NCBI GenBank assembly: GCA_018881555.1
Contig: JACAXG010000330.1
Coordinates: 44,762 to 108,761 of the forward strand
Source of the DNA: Amblyornis subalaris
Taxonomy: Eukaryota > Chordata > Aves > Passeriformes > Ptilonorhynchidae
Reading direction: 5' to 3'
DNA: 64,000 nt
A program made the translations under genes and the position numbers. The notes beneath the pieces are model-generated. The model had not been told where the DNA came from, ran no database searches, and worked only from the letters and a program-made list of their open reading frames with translations. This document shows positions 39,228 to 53,251 of the stretch, in pieces; position 1 is the stretch's first letter; each line of letters begins with the position of its first letter.

Positions 39228-39246
39228 AATAAATAAATAAATAAAT
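39228..39246. repeat. (AAAT)n microsatellite
   Basis: About four and a half AAAT units. Ordinary simple repeat. Confidence 0.85.
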
Positions 39247-42200
39247 TTATAATGATAAGAAAGATAAAAAGGAACAGAGGCTGCTACTTATTCTATTGAA
39301 ATGGAATAATTGTCTTTAATCTTAAGATTACCTTACAAATAAGATATCGGGGGTAAAACCCCTTCATTTTATCTTGTTTTATCACTTAATATTTTATGAA
39401 TAGATTATTTGAGAATAATGTAGGGAAAACAACAAGAGGGTTCACATTTTGTTTCCAATTCTCTGATCAAAACAGAAGAATGAAAAAAGGCATGATATAT
39501 TATACATAAAAATAGACTCTTTCAGACTTTCATTCAAAACTCCAAGGTATTATTCTTCTTCATGTTTCATTTTACATGTAGAACATAGACAGATATAAAT
39601 CTTAAAAACTAAGAAAAAGGAAAGTCCATCTTGATAAAAAAGCTCTCCATTTGAATTTACAGTAAATTTATCTAGAAAATAACAATCCTATGACATTCAA
39701 AATTCTCTCTCTCTAATAAAAATATTGGTCAAGTGACCAGATATCCTTGGATGTATCCATTGCTGAGAACTGTCTAACAATTCTCTCACGGACAACAATT
39801 CAGGTTATAAAACCTAATTTCTTATGTAAATTTATTTCCTATTATACACATTTTTCAATAGATTGCATTATAAAAAGGAAGGGATTTGGGATGAGAGTGG
39901 CTGTATTTCAAAAGCAATCTTCCCAAATAAACTATGTTTACTAGCATTGAACACAGTTCTCCGTCTTCTGTGTACATTGATTTGATTCTGAAACATGTTT
40001 CAGGGAGATGTATTTCAAATACAAAGTGCCAGCCCGAATTCGGACAGAACACATATGAATTCTGAGTAGACCTGTAATTTAAGACAAATCAGAGTAAATA
40101 AAACAGACGTAAAACAAGCTTTATTTCAGTTTGCTTGTCTTTGTCTTCATTAGAAAAAGCAACTGTATAGAGTCACAGAAGCACAGCTTTCTATGCACTT
40201 GTCATGCCAGAAAAAAATTGTCATTTGTTCCAGTCATGAATAAGAAGATGCATTAGTGAACCTTATTTAATGCACTAATGGATTCTCATATTGGAGAGCT
40301 CTATGAGCACAACCAACTGTGTTGCACCAAAGTACGGTGATGGATATGCTCCCAGCATGAAGAATACATGCATATGTGGACAGTGAAGTAAATTTTGAAT
40401 GCAATGAATTTATTTGTAATCAAATGAAAAAAAACCCAAACAACCCTCTTATATGACTCTATAGCTGAGAATATTCAGCTATAAAAAATAGGTATGTGTT
40501 ATGCTGCACAAGAATTTCCATCCAAAGGAATAGACAAAAAAAACCAAAAACAAAACCAAAATCCTCAAGAAAAAAAGCTATTGCAATTGACTATATGGGT
40601 CTCATCACTCACTTTTCAAAATTTGCACAAAACAAGATTAGTGGTTACAAGGAGATCAATTTAGGCTTAAAAAAAGTTCAGACTTCTTATTGTATAAAAT
40701 GTAGGTTTTAGTCTGAAATCTGATAAATGAGATTCCTTAAAATCATCTCTGTATTGGGATAGCAACCAGTTGGAACTCAGTCTTTGAATCCTAGACAGTG
40801 CTTTTTCTTAGTACAACTGAATAGATTTTTTGATAAGGGAAAACCAAACCCACCAAACAAACAAAAATAATATTCCTTAAAATCACTTTATGTGTTCCAA
40901 AATAATACTGGAAAAAGGGAATCACAGTGTATGTGATTCAACAGGATCCACAAAGTGGGGAGCATAACATTTTCCTTTAACAGAAATATTAAATGTAATC
41001 TGATTCCTTTTCTTTTCCTTAGAATTGTAGCACACAGACTAAAATGGGTCTCGGAAAAACTGGGCAGACCTAGAGTAAATCTTAGTGATTTATCTATTGT
41101 TGTCAATTCATAGCAAAGTCCTTTCTTGTGGTGACAGACTATGTCTTGAAAGTGAATGAGGTGGTCAAGTCCTTTAAGGTTTGGCTAAGTACTTACAACT
41201 TCGAACAGTAATAATTTAGGCAGGCCTGTTGTCCATATTTATGCAGGAAGTTAACTTGATTATTCCAGTTGTACTTTATGGATTTTAGAAAGTAACTAAT
41301 TAATTACTTACTGATCTGTCTCCCTCTGAGACTGGCATGTCTCTGTTTAAACAGCTGCTAAGAATTCCTTTACTTATCCTGACAGTTAATGACATGACTA
41401 CTGTTGCACTTATATCCTTTTCATTTTGATACATTCTTTTTCATAAAAAGCAGACCTCTCACCATTGTAGTACCACCAAAAATTCTCCCAGATGTTTAAT
41501 TAAGGCATATTTTACTTGTTCTACTAGAGTATGTCAACATGTGAAAAAGGCAGCCTTCAGAAAAAAACTCAGTATTTAAAAGCCTCCTGTAAATTGGGCT
41601 GCAGATTTGGCATACTGTTTACTATTTTGTGGACACTCATGCGCTCTCCAAATAATTCAGTGACTGCATTTAAAATAATTTACAATACATATGGTCTACC
41701 TCAGTATAAAAAGAGTTCATTGATGAGAAGCTCCCTCCCTCTTTGGGAGGTAAAATGAAAAATTTCTGCCTAATCATTGATTTTAAATCTTCATTGTACT
41801 TGATTACGCCTCCAAAAGTCAACTTGACTGTATAACTTTTCCCTCACAACAACTACATTTTTATGTATCAAATTTAGCTTTAACAGAATTCTCTTTGAAA
41901 AATTTGGGGGAACATGAGAGAAGGAGAATAACAACAAAATGTATACATACTCCAATGAAACATGAACATAAATTCACTTAAATCCAGCACCGAACAAAGA
42001 CTTATTTTACTTTCCCAGTGGTTTTTCTACTGTGAAATAAATTAATGTGGCAGTTTCCTTCTTAGTGGTGAAAACAATATTGGTTCTTTTGCAAATAAAT
42101 TGCTTGTATATTTAAAATAGAACTAATTCCTCACAAATAGATTTTGTTTGTACTTTCACAGATTTTAAAAGTACTTCCCGACCATAACTACTATGCAGGT

Positions 42201-43749
42201 TTTCTCTCTCTCTGTCCCGCCCTTCCCCAACCCAAGTATCACAAGTTTATTACTGAGCTCTTTTAATATCACGGTCTTGACACTTTTTTAAGAAAATTTT
42301 CTATATAAACAAAATGTTTTTTAAGCAAACAACTGTAAGCACTGTGAAAGCAACTTCTCTTTAGCAGCATGTTCACACTTGCTGTTGTCTGTGGGGCAGA
42401 CAGATGATGAGAACTGGGAAAAGGTCTTCCTGATATATGTACCCTCCTTCAAGGATTTTTTGCAAGGCACAGGGTGTGGATCCTGAAGCAGTGCCAGAGA
42501 CTATGGTCTCTTCCAAACTCTACCACACGGCATTCTTAGACCTCAGCATGCAAAGGTCCAGCCAAGTTGTAGGCTTCACAGTGTGCTCCCACTCAGAGAG
42601 CTTTTCATATTTTCCAAAGTACATCTCCTCTGAGGCCTAATTACAGATTGGTCTTCCAACCAAAGAGCTTTCAACTTTCTGAATCATATACAACTCTCAC
42701 AACCATCAGCAGTGCAGGAAGCAAAATTGAATAAAGGATCTGTGTAAGGTGTGCTTTTTCCCTTCAGCACACATCTTCTGTGTCCTGCAGGCAGCTGCTT
42801 TATTTGCCAGTAGACTAGTGGCAACAACAGTACGGCTAACTCTATTTTCTTTCACGTGTATTTTCTTTTCCCTTCTTGCTTTCAGACACCTTCCTTTTCC
42901 CTGTCTTATGCCTTGAGTCTCCACATGGACGATTTGAAGCATAATTCTGAAGGCCTGCTCAGAATGCATGGTTGAAAGCAATTAATACTAAGCAACCTTA
43001 TCTAAAGAAGTTAGATCATGTCCTTTTATACAAAAAAGAGATTATCCTTCTTTTTCAACTCTGGAGTACCTTCTTATCAGTATTATAAAAAAAAAAACCA
43101 AAACCAAGAAGAACCCAAACTTTTAATCCTACATTTATTATAATAGTCTATATTAAATATTTAAGAACAAATATACTGTATTTACCATAAATTTCAATGA
43201 AGTTACATATGTGATTATATTCATTTTATTAGCTTTCATTATTCTGAAACATTTCATGCAATGTAATTTCATACAATAAGACACAGCAAGTGGAGTAATT
43301 TTATTCTTGATGCATTTAATAGCTTAGATTATTATTATTTTAAAGCAACTTTTCCCCCCCATTTAGTTACAGTTAATGTAGCACACTTTGTGTGGGAGAT
43401 CTTCTCTTCTACTTCTTTCATCTAAGTGCTAATGTATCCAATACATCAATGCCATTAAAGCTGCTAATCATTTTCCAGCCCACATGAGATTTCTTAACTA
43501 AATCTATTCATTTAATAACACATTCCAGATAATATCATGAGATTATGGTCCCAAAATAAATATAAATGTAAAACATTTTAAACCAAACATTTTTTTTATA
43601 GGCAGATACAAGTGTGCATTCATGCACTTGAATGCTTTGCAACTGACTGCTTTGGGCTGTAAAGAACTACAATAAGTATTTCACATTGAATAACCTAATT
43701 ATTTCGTTACTTAGGTGCAAATGCATCTATCTGGATCATGTATTATCAC

Positions 43750-43765
43750 AAAAAAAAAAAAAAAA
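43750..43765. repeat. A16 homopolymer
   Basis: Sixteen consecutive A residues without a recognisable retroelement upstream. Confidence 0.85.
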
Positions 43766-46463
43766 TTCTACAGATTCTTTCTCCATTCCACATTCTTCCT
43801 TAAAAGTATCTGCATATTCAAATTTTTGTAACTAGATAATATTCATTTGAAAACATCTATTGCTGCTCACATACTTTTCAGCAGAAGAAAATTTACAGTG
43901 CAGTGGTACCTTAGAATTAACTTCTAAATTAGGTAAAATGTCTTGAGACTGAAAGTGAAAATACAGTACTACACGTAATTAACAGTTGTTAGGTGGTTCA
44001 TTTCAACGTGAAACATATTGGATAACAGAGTTTACACTGGGTTCTACTGACCACCGAGGAGTTTTTTTTTATTGTCCCGTTTCTCTTTACTAAAGATTTA
44101 TTCCTACTCAGTCACTCAGCAAAAATTTTTAGCGGTAAAAATCACCTTGGAGCATATATTTTTGGCTGTAACTTATTCCGCAAAATATTTGACATTCCAT
44201 TACCAACACATACATATAGGTCATTACATTTGGAAATGGATTTTGTGAAGACAAAAATATGAAATAAGTTTTCGGGTGACACTGAATTTCAATCTTTTTT
44301 TTTTGTCAGTCCATATGCTACATTTTACTATGACTCAGAAGAAGGTTATTAATACAACATATTTAAGCTATGATACATACTGTATTGCATTTGATTAACA
44401 GCAGAAATAATTACTGTAGATTAGTTATTGTCAATATAAGGCTTTTAGTACAATAAACAAAAAAACCCACATTGTTTAAAAGTACTTTAGTTACATATGC
44501 ATTATTGAAGAATATTCAAAAAACATTCTGCAAGTTTGGAACACTACATTTTCCTCATATTGCACATCACAGAAATTCGACCAGTGCATTATCTAAACTT
44601 AGCATTTGCTATGTTAGGAGTACCTGACTTTAAAGTAAAAAATAATTTTAAAATAAGAAAATAATTACCTGACTGATTGATGTGACATTCTACTCTTTTT
44701 ATTTCATCAGGCTTGCTTTGGGGCTGTGCAGCAAGGCCAAAGCATTTCTGAAAGCTTGTATTCTCACCTAATGTATAAGTCTTTTTTAAAATATTGCTAA
44801 TTAACTCATCTGGAGTTACTTTAAGATTATTTAATGTTGTGCAGAATCCAGACAGACCTTAATCATCTATGCTAAAGCACAGAAGTTTGTTTAAATCCTT
44901 TGTTCTGTTACGGTGTCAGATGCACCAAGGACTTATGACAGCTCAGACAACCGGTATAAAAAGGTTCATTCAAATAAATGTCTTCCAAAATTTCCAAATT
45001 CAAAAATTATTTCACCACTTATCTACCCTTCAGAATAGAGATCTTGCCTATGGCTAATTCATTAGATAGTTAAATGTTTCTAATTAATTATCACAAAAAG
45101 AATGTATGCATAGAGTGAAAATGAATCACTTAACTTTGATACTTTTTCTTTTCTCTCTGGAAGTCTAAACCCGAGAAGGGAGAAGTAGAAAAGAAAGGTT
45201 CTATCCACCCATTCAAGTTGCAGATGACAACTGAGCATACCATGACTGCAAGAATTCCTGTAACTTTTTTACTTCCATCACTTGCTTAAATTGCTAAGGC
45301 CTACAAATTTTTTTTCATAAATAATCTGCTTTGCAAAATTTTTGTAACCTTTGAGAAAAATTTAAGTCTATGATCCCACATACACAAAATTTTACCCTCA
45401 AATCCACTTCTGAATATAAAAATAATGTACTTCACAGTAATAGTAAAAAAAAGTAATTTAAGCTGATCCTTTGATTAAACATAAACCATTAGATATATTT
45501 ATGAAGCAGGCTTAAAAAAGAGGAGAAGAAAAAGGGAGTTCATACAAAAAGGTGCAATTTGATGCTCATATATCAGGGGAGATTACTCAGTTTGGGGATG
45601 CTTCCAGATCCTAAAAAGTGGTGAAAAAAAGAATAAGAAAAGATGTGGGCAGGAAGAAGAGATCAGGGAATCCTGAGAAGAGCAGTGAATACACAGCCAG
45701 ACTTCCCAGGAGGTTGAAAAGACTTTTCTTGGATCCCCAGAGGTACCTGCATGGAATTTGTTGCAACCACAAAAGTCATGAAGGTTGCTGTATGAAAAGC
45801 AAGGCTGAAGGAAAAGAGCAGTACTAGAAATGCACAGGGGTCAGAACGACTTATGAGCACTAACTGTTAACGCCTATATATATTTCAGAAATTCCCATCT
45901 GTGTAGCTCTAACTGAAGTTAGCTTTAGTGCCTCAGAAGGTAACTCCAGTGACACTGTATTTACACCAGTACTTGCATATATTCTACTTGGGATCTCACT
46001 CAAACTTCTGCTTGAAAATGTAAAAAGTATATACAGCACTGTGAATAAAAACAAGAAATCCTAGAGCTCAAACATCATGTGGCAACACAGAATATGATGA
46101 ACAATTTGTCCTCTTTTTCCCCCTTTTCCTCTCAACACACATGATCCATTGCTCTGACATTTTTACTTTGTATAAATTTCCTCTTCTCATTATTTCTCAT
46201 AGCTACCACAGCTCCGTTGCATCTTCAATAACAAGCAGTCTGATGCTAACTAAATTTGGATCCAATTAATCAAGAACTGTACACCACTTATTATTTTATA
46301 CTCTGAGCTGGGGAAGATTATGTGATTCAGGTAGTCTTTGGCAAGACTTTGGCATTACAAAATCCTGTTTGTACAAGCAGACTCCCTACTGATGTCAACA
46401 GGAAATTACTGCTAGTATAGTAATTTTTGTTTTAGAAATTTCACCCATAACTAGGCACTTTTG

Positions 46464-46464
46464 N
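46464..46464. other. Single undetermined base (N)
   Basis: An isolated N within CTTTTGNGAGC. A single-base ambiguity points to a low-quality consensus base, not to a scaffold gap. Confidence 0.95.
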
Positions 46465-48669
46465 GAGCAAAAGCAAATGAAGGTTTAGCACAAGTTTTGT
46501 TGATTTATTCAACAGTTGCTATAAAACATGTCATTTAAGCTCACTGCTCCTCAGCTCTAACCATTTCTGGTTTATTATTCTGCTCTGTCTTTGCAATGTA
46601 TGTTTAAGAAGAAAAAGAAATACTACCAGTGACATAAAATAACAGTAAGTAACTACCCATTCTTCATTTTCTGTAGTTCCTCTCAGCATTAAACCAAGGT
46701 AGGCATATAACTGTATCTGTATGACAAAGCTTATATTTGTCAGAGCTCTAAAATCATGCCAGGGCGTGCACCCACATCTGTATTATACTAAGATACTGAA
46801 AGCAGCTCTGAAATGAAATTTTTTTCAAATGCGTTTCCAAATAGGATGTTCGAGTGTCATGGAAATTCGAGACTTGAATATGGAAATATTTAGGCTGGTG
46901 ATTAAATTGACACGTACAAGAAGCTCTAGGAACATAAAGAAATTAAATAAGCTGAACATACTTATGACTATGTGTAAAGTTGATTCCACTTTTTTTTTGC
47001 TGACCGCAAAAAATATTAGGTAGTACATATATAATGTTTCTAAGGGATTGCATATTCCCATGAAGCAGAAATAAAGTAGGAGAAAACTGAGGAGAGAGAA
47101 GTGACAAAGAATATTCCTGCCCAGTAGTCACCTTATCATATCGCAATTCCACAATATTACCTATGCCACAGACCTTTCATTGAGCCATGGTAAAATCAAT
47201 ACCATATATTCTGTTTTTTGTCACTGAAGCGAGCTACCATTCATCAGAGACTGGAAGATCAGCTGTCAGAACAGTAAGCATACCTTAAAGGCTTGTATTT
47301 GCAGATTATCACTGGAATTAGCCAAGGTTTTCAGATACCCCCTGTTTCTCACAAGGACTTTGCACTTCTTTCTTCCTCTACTAACAATTAAAAATTGGGA
47401 GATGGGGAAGGGAAGGGGAGTAGGTAATAGTTGTAACATTCAGTGGCTGACAGCTCACAAAACATACTTTATTTTTCATGTAGGCAGGAAGGTTTGAATC
47501 CTGCCTGGTTTTTTGCAAGGACAAACTGACCAGAGCTCTGGGAATTTCAACCAAGGGGAAAGAACATCAGTCTTGGGGCAATATCATTACACTGCATATT
47601 GTCTTATACAGAAAAAAACCTGAGAGAGGTATCCACAAAAGCCCACTTTGAGTATGATAAACTAATTAGGCTATAATATACAACTAAAAATAATTTGTTT
47701 GTACTACTAAAACTCTGGGGAAATCTGTCTTGGCAATAAAGCGCAGGTGTTGCTATTCAATATATTTTGATTTTGGACTTCGTGCGGTGCAGATAATACT
47801 GGAGCAATGCAGCTGAGAGCTGCTCTGATTAGCAAGAATTTGTACCTGGAGTGATGTAAAAGTGAGCTGAGCTGCTACAATTTTTTCTTTCCATTTATAA
47901 TATAATTTGTATACTTGCATAAGCAAAAAGCTATTAACACTACTTCCAAATAGGAAAAGTTGGTATGAGAAAGTTTCTTCCAAGTTCTCCAGCTGGTTGT
48001 ACAAGATAGTTACATAGAGAACTTGACCTGACACATGGTATTCTACCTTTAAATGAACTCCACTGTGAGAGTTATTTGAAGAGTCACAATGGAATAAATA
48101 TACAGATTTTTAGACATTGCTTTATAATATTTTGCATTACCAATTTCCCAGGTTTTGCTGACACCAACAACTAAGACTAAAATCTTTGTCTAGTAGCATG
48201 AAGATATAATGTAGAACTCTACAGGATAGTATTTTATGTTAATTTCAGTGTTAATATTTCTAAATATTACAGACATTGCCACCTGGAAGATCAAGGCCGT
48301 AAGAGATTTAAAAGAGATATAACTAATTAAGAAGACTATGATTTATTTAAATTAGTGAGTCAGAAATAAAGAGGTTGTTCATCCAATTCTCCCTCCAGAA
48401 ACTTCTACAATGTACATCTCAGCAAAATGAGAACAGTTATTAAATAGCAATGCCACTTAGGCATTGGACAGATTAATCAACCCACAGATTAAACAACTTT
48501 GGCCCTAATTAAAAAAGATTATGCCTCCTTCTACCAACAGAGATATTCTCAGACCAGAACTAAAAATTTTATTATTCTCCTATGGACTTTCACAAAAGAA
48601 TATTGTGATAAGACCCTTGTGCATTCTTGAAATTACATAAGCTGTATCAAGTCACAGAAGTTTAATTAA

Positions 48670-48679
48670 CCGCCATTTT
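48670..48679 (-). promoter_or_regulatory. YY1-like motif
   Basis: CCGCCATTTT is the reverse complement of AAAATGGCGG, a full match to the YY1 core context. It lies among TTTAATTAA and TTAATCAG homeodomain-type words. One motif alone is weak evidence. Confidence 0.25.
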
Positions 48680-49612
48680 ATTAATCAGATATTCATCATC
48701 AAAATCCATATCAGACCGCCAAAAAAAAAATGCATTTGGTGAATCTGGACTGTGGACTTTCAAAGAGAAAAGTAAAATGCACACACACACATATAAAGAT
48801 CCTCAGCACTAAGCACTAATTTTCACTATCAATCTGTCCAGACCCCACCCCTAAATCTCACAGAGGAGAGAGAATGAAAAACAGCCAATTTACCTAAAGG
48901 AAGCAAACATTATTTTCCACACCACAGGCAAAAGCCTCCATATTTCACAAAGACTGAAGTGGCAGGGTGAACTGGCCATGAAGGACATTGTTATTCTGTG
49001 TAGTGGTTTTTTTGTAACAGGTGAATAGTTCATTTAAATTGTTTATCTATAGAATTGCTCATGCAGTTGTTTGAAGAAACTGATGTCCACTTCATATCTT
49101 CAATTCAGAGGAGTTAAACCCCTACAAAAGTAGAGTACTGCTAAGACCACTGGGCAGAGAATAAAGAATAGACCTGTGAAAGGGGTTTGTTTTTTTAGAT
49201 GTTTAGTGACACAAAATAAGTTAATCAAAACTAATTCAAGTTCTTAAGTGAGAACCATAAGGGAATTTCCTTGGATTTTTTTGTTTGTTTGCTTTTATTT
49301 AGTTTTATTTTTGCTTTTTTCCCTTGAGAGATTCAACAATAGATTGGCCTTGGCTTTCCTAATATTCCCCTTATATAATCAAACAGCCCATTCCGGGTCA
49401 CCTTGCTTGATTTCCTACTTGTTGGGATGGAGATTTCTTGAACTTGGAGGAGGTGACTATCAACAAGCTTCCAGCTCTCCTGGATTCCTCTTAACTTTTT
49501 TGTTTAAAATTCCATGGAGAACCTAGTTGACTAATTTAGAGCAGTGGATTCTACTTAGATAAAGCACATAAAATTTATATTACTTTACGTTTCAGTAATA
49601 GCAACAGCAACA

Positions 49613-49640
49613 ACAATAATAATACATTGTTATTATTATT
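49613..49640. repeat. Short AAT/ATT hairpin
   Basis: CAATAATAATA and TTATTATTATTTTG face each other across a few bases. It probably arose from a trinucleotide repeat and its inverted counterpart. No function is inferred. Confidence 0.55.
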
Positions 49641-50599
49641 TTGATGGAGAAGACTTCTGGCTATTTTTTTCACTTCAAGTTGAGATGGATCAGATCAATG
49701 AAATATTCTTTCTATTCTCTCCTTCTCCTATGATACAACTTTTTGTAATATGCGTATTTTCAATTCTGTAAATAAAAGTAGAGTACAGTCTTGCAGTCCT
49801 AGGGCTTCCAATAGCCTGTTACTCAAATGCAAAATTAAACCAAATGATACATTTACAGACTGCATACCACACAAAACTGTTACTAAAAGACATCATGATG
49901 GGCATTTCAGAAGGGAGACAAGCAGGAGAGAATGGCACTTCAAAACGGAATACTGCAGCACAAGGTAACACTAGCTATAAAAGAGCTGATAATCAGCAAG
50001 GCAGGGAACTACACTTTATCACGTAGTGCAGGCTGCATGGCAGCAAAAGATGGTGTTTTGGTGCCAGATTGAGGCATCATATTGAGCTTGGCAACACAGG
50101 AGAGCACTTTTTTGTAACAATGCAGGGAAGCAGAGGGCCAGCCTCCTTGCTTTCACATAGAATTGATGAAAAAGATCTATGCTTCAATTAAACCGTGATC
50201 TGATTTTTTAAAGTCATCTGCATGCAGAGTTTCCATTTTGACCACATCTTTCTGTCAACTGTCATTTGGTTTTGTTTGTGTGTTTGGTTGGTTGTTTTGT
50301 TGTTGTGATAATTAAAAGCTGCCAAAAACATAGGGCTGTAAATCACACCAGTGTAACATATTTCCTTTTCAAAATATCTCCTCTGTAGTCCAGAATTTCT
50401 ATCTCACCAGAATATTTGCATCACTGGAACTTTAAACTTGGTAAGTTTTTATCCTGGTCTGATACTTATTCATCCTGAGTATCACCTACTTTTTTGCACA
50501 TATGTTAATAACTTTTGAACTAAAATGCAAAAAGCAGTGTACGAGAGATCGAAATGCCAGACAACGAAAGAGTAGCATAGCATTTCTCAGATACTTAGG

Positions 50600-51420
50600 G
50601 AAAAATTCAAGAACAGAGCCCAGCTGGAGCTAAACCTAGCAAGGAATATTAGAGATAAGAAAAAAGGGATTTTGTAGTTAAACTAATTGCAAAAAGAAGT
50701 TCGGGAAAAGGTGGGTTTGCTGACAGGTAGGAGAACAGACAAGTGAGAGATGGCATGGAGCAGGCTGAAGAACTCACTGCCTTTATGTCTCGATCTTCAT
50801 AGACATTTCCTGTTTTCAGACCTCTGTGAGTAAAAGCATAGTCTGAGAAGGCGTGAGACAGCTAACAACTGGGAGCAACACCTTAGAGATACTTAGAGAA
50901 ACTGGATATATTTAAACACACCAGCTTGCACAGCAGGAACATTTCATCAGCTGTTTCAGTCTGAAAGTGCTTGGAAGAGTTGGTGGCTTGTGATTGTAAG
51001 GTGCCTGTATGTCTTCAGTGAAAAAAGAGTGACAACCAGAGGAGGGATCATGATTGGGAAAAAACTTCATGTTATTCCCATCATTGAGACATACTAGAAG
51101 GAGAACCTGAATAACTGTGGGTTGGCCAATCTCTTTGTACTCCTTGGAAGAGAGCAAGTCACTTTGGAATATATTTCCAGGCATGTGTCAGACAAGTGAG
51201 TAATCTGGAATAGTCAACATGGATTTAACAACAGCAAATTATGCTGGATGAACTGATAGATTTATTACACCAAGATTGGTTTTATGGATAAAGCAGAGGG
51301 CTGAAAGTTCTACACCTTAACCCCTCCTGGTCTTCTGACACTGTGTCCCACAATATTCTCATTTGTCAGATGAGGAAATATGGCCTGAAATAATTGGACA
51401 TGGACCTGTTGGAGAGTCCA
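50600..51420 (+). mobile_element. Old CR1 LINE fragment (ORF2, RT region)
   Basis: AGCCCAGCTGGAGCTAAACC near 50620, GCTGAAGAACTCACTGCCTT near 50765, GTCAACATGGATTTAACAAC near 51212 and GACACTGTGTCCCACAATAT near 51337 occur in the CR1 ORF2 order. The last one translates as DTVSHNI, the reverse-transcriptase block usually written AFDTVSH. The copy is heavily diverged with many indels and has no 3' end. The middle (50880-51180) is weakly matching, so limits and continuity are uncertain. Confidence 0.68.
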
Positions 51421-53251
51421 AAGGAGTCAAAAAATTTAGCCTTTCTTAAAGGCTCTGATAAAATCTTAATATAAAAAATTCAGTATTCTTTCATAGAAGA
51501 ACAGCATTTTTCCTGAAAACTTAAAAAAAATTAAATCTGAAATGTTCTTTCATTTTACTCACTGTTATTTTGCCAACACAATCATTGCATTAGCATCCTT
51601 TTACTTGTATACTCTAAGGTCAATAATGACAAAGTATAAGGTCATGTTGTATGTCTGGTGGCAAAAAGTCACACATTAATCCTCCTAATTAATTTACATA
51701 TCAATTGAATAACAGCTTTTGTAGCTGCAGTCTAAACCTTACTGTACAATTAGTAGTCTGAAGCTGTGAAATTATACTGCTTCTATTGAAAAGGGACATA
51801 AGTAGAACTGTCAATAGTGCAACATTATGTGAATTTAATTAGATTGTAATTTGAAAATAAATGTAATTGCAATTAATTTTTTAAAGGTGGAATTTCTTTA
51901 CAAAGTTCCAAAATGTCATATTCATAAAAGTTCATCTTTCAGATGAAAGAAAATTTCATTACTAAGGAAGAATTCATCACAGAGTAGAGAAAAAATTCTG
52001 AATGATTCCGATTAAATTTTCAGTCCATTTTAAATTCCATATCTTTAAACTGCATTATTTTTTGAAAAACAGAACATCTGTTATTTTCAACTGTTATGCA
52101 ATCAAATAGAAATAAATACTGTCCTTAAAGTGAGACAATTGTTTATTTCCTGTTGCTAAACAAAATGTATGTAGCACACAAACCTTGATAGAGGGAATTT
52201 CATTGGGTGCTGATTTGTACATATTTCCTATTTCATGCAGAGGGGAAGAAAATATGACCCACACTCTTAAAGAAGAGAAGCAGTGAAACAAACCACAAGC
52301 ACCATTAGCTCATGCAATGGCAACATCTGAAAGAACGTGTGGACTAAGTGCTCTGAAAAACACTTTGGCACTAAGACATTCCTGCTGTTTCTCCTCTGCT
52401 TCCCATTGTGTTTATAGAAATAGCATTTTGTGACATCTTTGTAAACAGGATTGCATCAAAAAACACCATGTTTACTTTTTGCTCCTAGTGGAAAAAATCC
52501 ATAACTCCCCAAACGTGGAAAAATGCTGGAGACAGAAGGGAACACTGCATTCTGTTCAGTTTGATTTGCCGGCTAAGTGAAGAGAAAAGACAGCACAGTG
52601 TCTGAGACAAAGACAGATTGGTTGTGCATTAAAGCTGCTTATACAGGATAAGGGTGTCTTTGTAAGAGGAATGTGCAGCTCTTGCTGAAGGGACGAGGGA
52701 TCATTCCCCACAAGGAAGAAATAATCACCACCAAAAGAGTTGCGAGCTGTTCTTAGAAAACTTCTGAAATTATAAGTAATGCTCTTGTACAAAAGAAACC
52801 AGAAAATAACTGTAAGTGGATTGTTGTGCGTGATCACAAATCACAAGCTTCAGAGAGGCAGGAATACCAGCTTCTATGTGATCAATATATACTAGTTTTC
52901 TCTATAAGAGTAGAAGGAATGATTCTACATAAATCTCTGATTCTGTCTTAAATGATTATGCCAATATTTTGGTGTTAAATGCTTTTCCAGTACAGTTATT
53001 TCACTCTTGCCAAAAAGATAGCCTAAAAGGTAACTTTTTTCACTATTTAAAGAACAAAAAAAATTATGGGAAAGGGGAAAAGAGGCCTAAATTTCCTTGT
53101 CATGTGCATCAGTGAAACAAAATTACTCTTGAAATACAAAATGAAGTTAGTATTATAGCCATATACCTACAAACTTCTTTTTAGATGCTGCCTGAGATGC
53201 TAAAGGCCTCACTGTACTATGTACACCATTGAATTTATGTTTATAAAAGCA
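51421..53251. other. Gene-free sequence, homeodomain-motif-rich on the left
   Basis: No gene recognised. About 51580-51880 is rich in TAATTA/ATTAA words in otherwise non-repetitive sequence and could be a conserved non-coding element. The remainder is unremarkable. Confidence 0.45.

Larger units (their letters stand above)
38267..50599. other. Gene-free AT-rich sequence, 12.3 kb
   Basis: This is the longest stretch without a recognised mobile element. It contains T16 at 38328-38343, (AAAT)n at 39228-39246, A12 at 43087-43098, A16 at 43750-43765, a single undetermined base at 46464 and a small hairpin at 49613-49640. A segment at 45939-45970 resembles an ancient amniote repeat. No exon, tRNA or LTR ends were found. 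Confidence 0.5.

Noticed and set aside
40165..40205. CR1 3' terminus suggested by TAGAGTCACAGAAGCACAG
   Set aside because: The octamer-like words are not followed by the TTGGAAGRGACC segment found in the accepted copies.
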